Assembly: GCA_902606665.1 (NCBI GenBank)
Contig: CACLHE010000003.1
Coordinates: forward strand, 1-38,237
From: an uncultured Pelagibacteraceae bacterium
GTDB taxonomy: Bacteria; Pseudomonadota; Alphaproteobacteria; Pelagibacterales; Pelagibacteraceae
DNA: 38,237 nt
Reading direction: 5' to 3'
The notes beneath the pieces were generated by a model. The model had not been told where the DNA came from and did not search any database. It worked only from the letters and a program-made list of their open reading frames with translations. The position numbers and the translations under genes were made by a program. Of this stretch, positions 28,586 through 38,237 are shown piece by piece (positions within the stretch are counted from its first letter, which is position 1; each line of letters begins with the position of its first letter).

Positions 28586-29265
28586 AAAAGTTTTATAGAA
28601 TATTTATATTATTAGTATTACTTATTTTCTTATCTACATTCAATCCAAAAGAATTAAATATTACAGTAAAAAAAAATGATGATTTTTTTAAAATAAAAAG
28701 TGTAGAAATAAGAAACAATTTATTAATTAAAGAAAAAGAAATAATCCAAAAGTTAAGCAATATTTATAAAAAAAATATTTTTCTTTTAAAAAAGCAAGAT
28801 ATAGAAGAGCCATTAAAAGATATCGATTTTTTTGAAAAAATTGAGGTAAAAAAAAAATATCCAGATAAGATTGTAATAACAATTTTTGAAACATTTCCAG
28901 TTGCAATTTTGTTTAAAAATAAAGGCAAGTATTTTTTGGATAGCTCATCTAATCTAATCCTTTTTGATGATAAAATAATTAGTAAAGAATTACCAAGTGT
29001 TTTTGGTGAAGGAGCTGAGAAAAAATTTATATATTTTCATGACAAATTAAAAGAAAACAATTTTCCTTATGAAAAAATAAAAAATTTTTATTATTTTAAA
29101 ATAGGACGTTGGGATATAGAACTTGGTGAAAAAAAAGTAATAAAATTTCCAAACAACAACGAAAATGAAGCAATTAATAAATCTATTAAATTATTAAAAA
29201 ATCAAGATTTTCAAAAATATAGCATGATAGATTTAAGAGTAGATGGTAAGATAATAGTAGAGTAA
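28582..29265 (+). CDS. ftsQ: Cell division protein FtsQ
   Basis: N-terminal TM, POTRA-like FKIKSVEIRNNLLIKEKEIIQKL...FEKIEVKKKYPDKIVITIFETFPVAI; between ddl and ftsA. Confidence 0.88.
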   Translation: MKKFYRIFILLVLLIFLSTFNPKELNITVKKNDDFFKIKSVEIRNNLLIKEKEIIQKLSNIYKKNIFLLKKQDIEEPLKDIDFFEKIEVKKKYPDKIVITIFETFPVAILFKNKGKYFLDSSSNLILFDDKIISKELPSVFGEGAEKKFIYFHDKLKENNFPYEKIKNFYYFKIGRWDIELGEKKVIKFPNNNENEAINKSIKLLKNQDFQKYSMIDLRVDGKIIVE

Positions 29266-30482
29266 TGAAATCTGAGGATATAATAGGTATAATTGAATTA
29301 GGAAATGTAAATATTAAATGTATTATTATTAATTTGAGTAATAATAAGACTGAAATACTATCAACATCCACAACACCATCTGACGGCATTTATAACGATG
29401 TTATTATAAATATGTCAAAAGCTTCGAAAGCAGTTAGATCTTGTATAAGCAATGCCGAGAAAATTGCTAAAATATCTTTAAAAAAAATAAACGTGGTTAT
29501 TGAACAAACAGATTTTTTATGTACAAAATTTTCAAAACATAAAAAAATTGATGGATCAAAAATTCATAAAGAAGATATTGAATTTCTATTAAAGGAAGCA
29601 AAAAAACAATTAATTTTAAATGATAACAAACAGTCTATAATTCATATTTTTAATTATAATTATATTGTAGATGGAAAAAAATTTATTGAAGAACCAATAG
29701 GTGTTTACGCTGATTTTTTAACTCATGAGATAACTTTTATTACCGTTCCTAAAAACAATTTAAAAAATATAGTTCAAGTTTTTATTGATTGCGATCTTGA
29801 AATAGCAAGAATAGTTTCACGCTCATATGCATTAGGAGCTAAATTATTAAGTTATGAAGAATTAGAATCTGGATCCATTATAGTGGACCTAGGATCTGAG
29901 AAAACAAGTTTTGGATTTTTCAAAAATTTGGCACTTACTCATTCTATTACTTTTCCAATTGGAATTAACCATATTAATAAAGATATTTCAAAAGTATGTT
30001 CATTAAGTTTGTCAGAGTCAGAAAAAATAAAAAATAATATAGATTTATCATTCAAAAATAATCAAGATCTTTTTGATGAAAATGGTTATTTAAAAGATTT
30101 TTATTTTACCGATTCAAGTTTTAGAAAAATAAGCCAAAAATTAATTTTCGATATTATAAATGCTAGATTAGATGAAATCATCGATTTATTAAAAAAACAG
30201 CTATCAACTGCTGGATTTAATAAAAAGCCAGGAACGAGTTTTTTTATTACAGGTGGTGGATCCAATCTACTTAATATTGAAAAATATTTTGTCAATTTTT
30301 TTGGTTTAAATGTTAAAAAAATAAATAAAGATGCTGATAACTTAGAAAAAAGCTTTTCCTCCTGCCTTGGAGCCTTGAAGATAATCAAGGATGGCTGGGA
30401 GACTGAAGCAATAGCCGAAATCAGTAATAAAAAAGATGAAAAAATAAGCTTTTTTGCAAAAATTTTTAGCATTAATAGATAA
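29265..30482 (+). CDS. ftsA: Cell division protein FtsA
   Basis: IIGIIELGNVNIKCIIINL, GSIIVDLGSEKTSFGFF, FFITGGGSNLLNIEKYF, C-terminal amphipathic tail KISFFAKIFSINR. Confidence 0.92.
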   Translation: MKSEDIIGIIELGNVNIKCIIINLSNNKTEILSTSTTPSDGIYNDVIINMSKASKAVRSCISNAEKIAKISLKKINVVIEQTDFLCTKFSKHKKIDGSKIHKEDIEFLLKEAKKQLILNDNKQSIIHIFNYNYIVDGKKFIEEPIGVYADFLTHEITFITVPKNNLKNIVQVFIDCDLEIARIVSRSYALGAKLLSYEELESGSIIVDLGSEKTSFGFFKNLALTHSITFPIGINHINKDISKVCSLSLSESEKIKNNIDLSFKNNQDLFDENGYLKDFYFTDSSFRKISQKLIFDIINARLDEIIDLLKKQLSTAGFNKKPGTSFFITGGGSNLLNIEKYFVNFFGLNVKKINKDADNLEKSFSSCLGALKIIKDGWETEAIAEISNKKDEKISFFAKIFSINR

Positions 30483-30552
30483 AATTTTGCTGTAGTCTTC
30501 AGTAACATAATTTGTGTTTCAACAATTTCAGACCTTTTGTATATCCATATAG

Positions 30553-31479
30553 ATGGTTCAAGATTTTCAAAAAACTTTAAAAGAATCAGCGCAACTCGAA
30601 GGTGTAGGTCTACACAATGGTGTAAAAGTAAATATTTCTCTAAAACCAGCTGAAGTTAATTCAGGAATTAAATTTAAAAGAATAGACGTTGATAGTGAAA
30701 GAAATATTATTGATGCAACTTTCGAAAATGTAAATTCACCAGTGCTATGCACTAAAATACAAAATTCAAATAATATATCAGTGTCAACAATAGAACATTT
30801 AATGGCAGCTTTTTATGGAGAAGGAATTGATAATGTTTTGGTAGAGATTGATGCACCTGAGGTTCCTATAATGGATGGTTCTTCCTTTGATTTTGTAGAG
30901 GCTATAAGGTCAGCTGGCGTAGAAAAACAAAATCATCTAAAAAAATTTATCAAAGTTTTAAAAAAATTAGAAATAAAAGATGGTAACAAATTTATTTCTA
31001 TTGAACCTTTAAACAGAGATTTAATAATAGATTTTGAAATAGTTTACAAAAATTCCTTAATAAGAACTCGGAGAAAACAATTTAAATTAAGCACTAGTGA
31101 TTTAACTGAAATATATAATTCTAAGACATTTTGCTTATATGAAGATATTGACCATATTAAAAGTCAAGGATTAGCAAAAGGAGGATCATTGGAGAATGCA
31201 ATAGTAGTAAGTGAAAATAAAATATTAAATGAGGACGGACTTAGATATAGGGACGAATTTGTTAATCACAAAATTCTGGATTGCATAGGAGATCTTATGC
31301 TATCAGGACACAGAATTTTTGGACATATTAAAACTTCACAAGGCGGCCACCAGCTTACTAATAGATTGCTGAGAGAATTTCTATCTAATAAGTCAAATTG
31401 GGAGTTTGAAAATTTTGATAACAAACAAAAAGATCAAAAAGGCAATGTTTACCCAAGGCCTATAGCAATTAACGCATAA
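30553..31479 (+). CDS. lpxC: UDP-3-O-acyl-GlcNAc deacetylase
   Basis: LEGVGLHNGVKVNISLKPAEVNSGIKFKRID, STIEHLMAAFYGEGIDNV, EVPIMDGSS, VNHKILDCIGDLMLSGHRIFGHI. Confidence 0.97.
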   Translation: MVQDFQKTLKESAQLEGVGLHNGVKVNISLKPAEVNSGIKFKRIDVDSERNIIDATFENVNSPVLCTKIQNSNNISVSTIEHLMAAFYGEGIDNVLVEIDAPEVPIMDGSSFDFVEAIRSAGVEKQNHLKKFIKVLKKLEIKDGNKFISIEPLNRDLIIDFEIVYKNSLIRTRRKQFKLSTSDLTEIYNSKTFCLYEDIDHIKSQGLAKGGSLENAIVVSENKILNEDGLRYRDEFVNHKILDCIGDLMLSGHRIFGHIKTSQGGHQLTNRLLREFLSNKSNWEFENFDNKQKDQKGNVYPRPIAINA

Positions 31480-31542
31480 CTAAATATCAGCAAAGAAAAT
31501 TGTAATAATTAAATATTTTGATAAAATAATACTTTATCTAAA

Positions 31543-36108
<4,566 letters not shown>

Positions 36109-36112
<4 letters not shown>

Positions 36113-38148
36113 TTAATTCTTTTTAAGTTTTTTTTTTGTAATCTAGCCCATCCTGGACTTCTTATCCCTTCACTATAATCTATATCTTGATTAAAAAATA
36201 AATCTTCATTGCTTGATTCTATCTGATCTTCTTTTTTTATATTTTTTTCTGGTAGTTCGTTAATAAATCTTGAAGCTAAAGAATCAACCCAATCTCCTCT
36301 GTACAATCTGTTCATTGCAAAAGATATAAAAGATTCTTTTTTAGCTCTCGTGACTCCTACATAAGCAAGTCGCCTTTCTTCTTCTAAAGCCAAATCTCCT
36401 TTTTCCTCTAAGGATTTTTGGTGGGGAAACAAACCTTCTTCCCAACCAGGTAAGAAAACTGCATCAAATTCTAAACCTTTAGCACCGTGCATAGTCATTA
36501 AATTAACTTTTTGACCATTCCAATCCTGATCGATAGAAGTTGCCAAAGCAACATGTTCTAAGAAACTTTGTAGATTATCAAAGTCACGCATACCTTTGAT
36601 TAATTCTTTTAAATTTTCTAATCTACCTTCACTTTCTAAATCTTTTTTACCTTTCAACATTTTTGAATATCCAGATTCGTCTAATATAATTTCCATTAAT
36701 TCATAATGTTTTTTTTTTTTGAGATCAGATCTCCATTTATTAAATAAATTCAAAATTTTTAATAACCCTAATTTTGTTTTTGGTTTGATTTTATCTAATT
36801 GTAAAAGTTCAACAGCTGAATTTTCTAAAGATTTTTTATTCTTTCTACCCCATTCATGAAACTGTTTTAGGGCACCATCTCCTATAGATCTCTTAGGTAC
36901 ATTTATAATTCTTTCAAAAGCCAAATCATCATTTTTTTGATTTACTATTCTTAGAAAAGCAACACTATCTTTAATTTCTGCCCTCTCATAAAATTTAGTT
37001 CCACCAACTACGCGATAACCCATCCCAATTTTCAAAAATCTTTCTTCAAATTCTCTCGTTTGGAAAATAGCTCTCACTAATATAGCTATATTGTTTAAAG
37101 AATATTTTTTTTTAAGTTTAGATTCAATAATATCACTAACTCCTGTAGCTTCTTCTTTTCCATTTTTATAACAGGTAAGCTTGACTAATTCTCCATCTTT
37201 ACTGTCGGTCCATAATTTTTTTCCCATTCTATCTTTATTATTTGAAATTAATTCTGAGGCTGCACTCAGTATATTTTGTGTCGATCTATAGTTTTGTTCA
37301 AGTTTAATAATTTTAGTATTTTTATATATTTTACTGAAATCTAAAAAGTTTTTTATTTCAGCTCCTCTCCAACTGTAAATTGATTGATCATCATCTCCAA
37401 CGCAGCAAATATTGTTATTTTTTTTAGCAAGTAGATTTAACCATTTGCTTTGAATGTAGTTAGAGTCTTGATATTCATCGACAAGAATATATTTAAAGTT
37501 ATTATGATACAGCTCAAGTATGTCAGGATTGTTTTCAAACATTTTTACGCAAAGTAAAATTAGATCACCAAAATCACAAGAGTTTAAAATTTTTAAGCGT
37601 TCTTGATAAAATTTATAAACGTTCAATATAGCTTTTTCTAATGGCAATCCTTTTTTTGTAACAACATTTCTGGGAAGCAAACCTTTATTTTTCCATTGGT
37701 TAATTAGAGATAAAATAAATTGAGGTGATATTTTTTTTATGTCAAAATTTTCAGCCTTGCATATATTTTTTATTAGTCTCAACTGATCTTCCTGATCAAT
37801 GATTGTAAAACGTGAATTTAGGTCAACAGCCTGCGCATGTTTTCTTAAAATTTTAGCGCTTACAGAATGAAATGTTCCGAGCCAAGGTAGAGACTTTGTT
37901 TTCTGGTTTAATAATTTTAGTACACGATTTTGCATTTCTTTTGCTGCTTTATTTGTAAATGTCACGCAAAGAATTTGATTTGGCCAAGCTTTCTTTTGTT
38001 TAATGATGTGGACAACTCTAGATGTTAAAACTTTTGTTTTGCCAGAACCAGCACCTGCTACTATTAAGCAAGGTCCATCGAGACCAATTATTGCCTCTTT
38101 TTGATTTTTATTTAGATAATCTAAATAATTTTGTTTGCTAATTTCCAT
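36109..38148 (-). CDS. uvrD: ATP-dependent DNA helicase UvrD/PcrA/Rep family
   Basis: GPCLIVAGAGSGKTKVLTSR (Walker A), VTFTNKAAKEMQ, ILVDEYQDSNYIQ, CVGDDDQSIYSWRGAE, LEQNYRSTQNIL, MTMHGAKGLEFDAVFLPGWEEGLFPH, LAYVGVTRAKK. Confidence 0.96.
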
Positions 38149-38237
38149 TAAATTTATATTTTACCATTCTAAATAAAAATAAATTTAAGAAAAGTGAAAT
38201 AAATGAAATACAACGGTCTTAAAATATTTAAGTTCTC

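Noticed and set aside
30483-30552. Possible ftsZ remnant between ftsA and lpxC
   Set aside because: Only 70 bp, no recognisable FtsZ codons on reading; looks like an ordinary intergenic spacer, possibly with an lpxC promoter.

Overview
AT-rich 38 kb chromosomal window from a streamlined alphaproteobacterium. Gene content, order and composition look Pelagibacterales/SAR11-like; this is inference, no database was searched. Left to right it contains: the 3' end of dnaG; rpoD; a 6.5 kb block of seven glycosyltransferase-type genes (GT47/exostosin-like, DUF5672-like, two GT4, a tandem GT17-like pair, one GT-A-like) interrupted by a CAU-anticodon tRNA; mlaC and mlaA on the minus strand; an AmpD/AmiD-type amidase; rnpB (RNase P RNA, closed by a perfect P1 helix); and a nearly complete division and cell wall (dcw) cluster on the plus strand. 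The dcw order is mraZ-ftsZ-rsmH-ftsL-ftsI-murE::murF-mraY-murD-ftsW-murG-murC-murB-ddl-ftsQ-ftsA-lpxC-bamD-ligA, followed by pepP and uvrD on the minus strand. The main observations are: (1) ftsZ is not between ftsA and lpxC but is the second gene of the cluster, start/stop-coupled to mraZ; (2) a TTGACG-N17-TATTAT promoter upstream of mraZ is overlapped by three CCCA/TGGG repeats with an exact 10-bp period, an apparent MraZ box, so FtsZ may be directly under MraZ autoregulation; (3) this FtsZ carries paired Pro-to-His changes at two normally conserved nucleotide-site motifs (GAGANPE to GAGAKHE, GTGAAPV to GTGASHV); (4) murE and murF are fused; (5) a 9-bp perfect inverted repeat lies between mlaA and the amidase gene. 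I saw no CRISPR array, transposase, prophage or obvious defence system.
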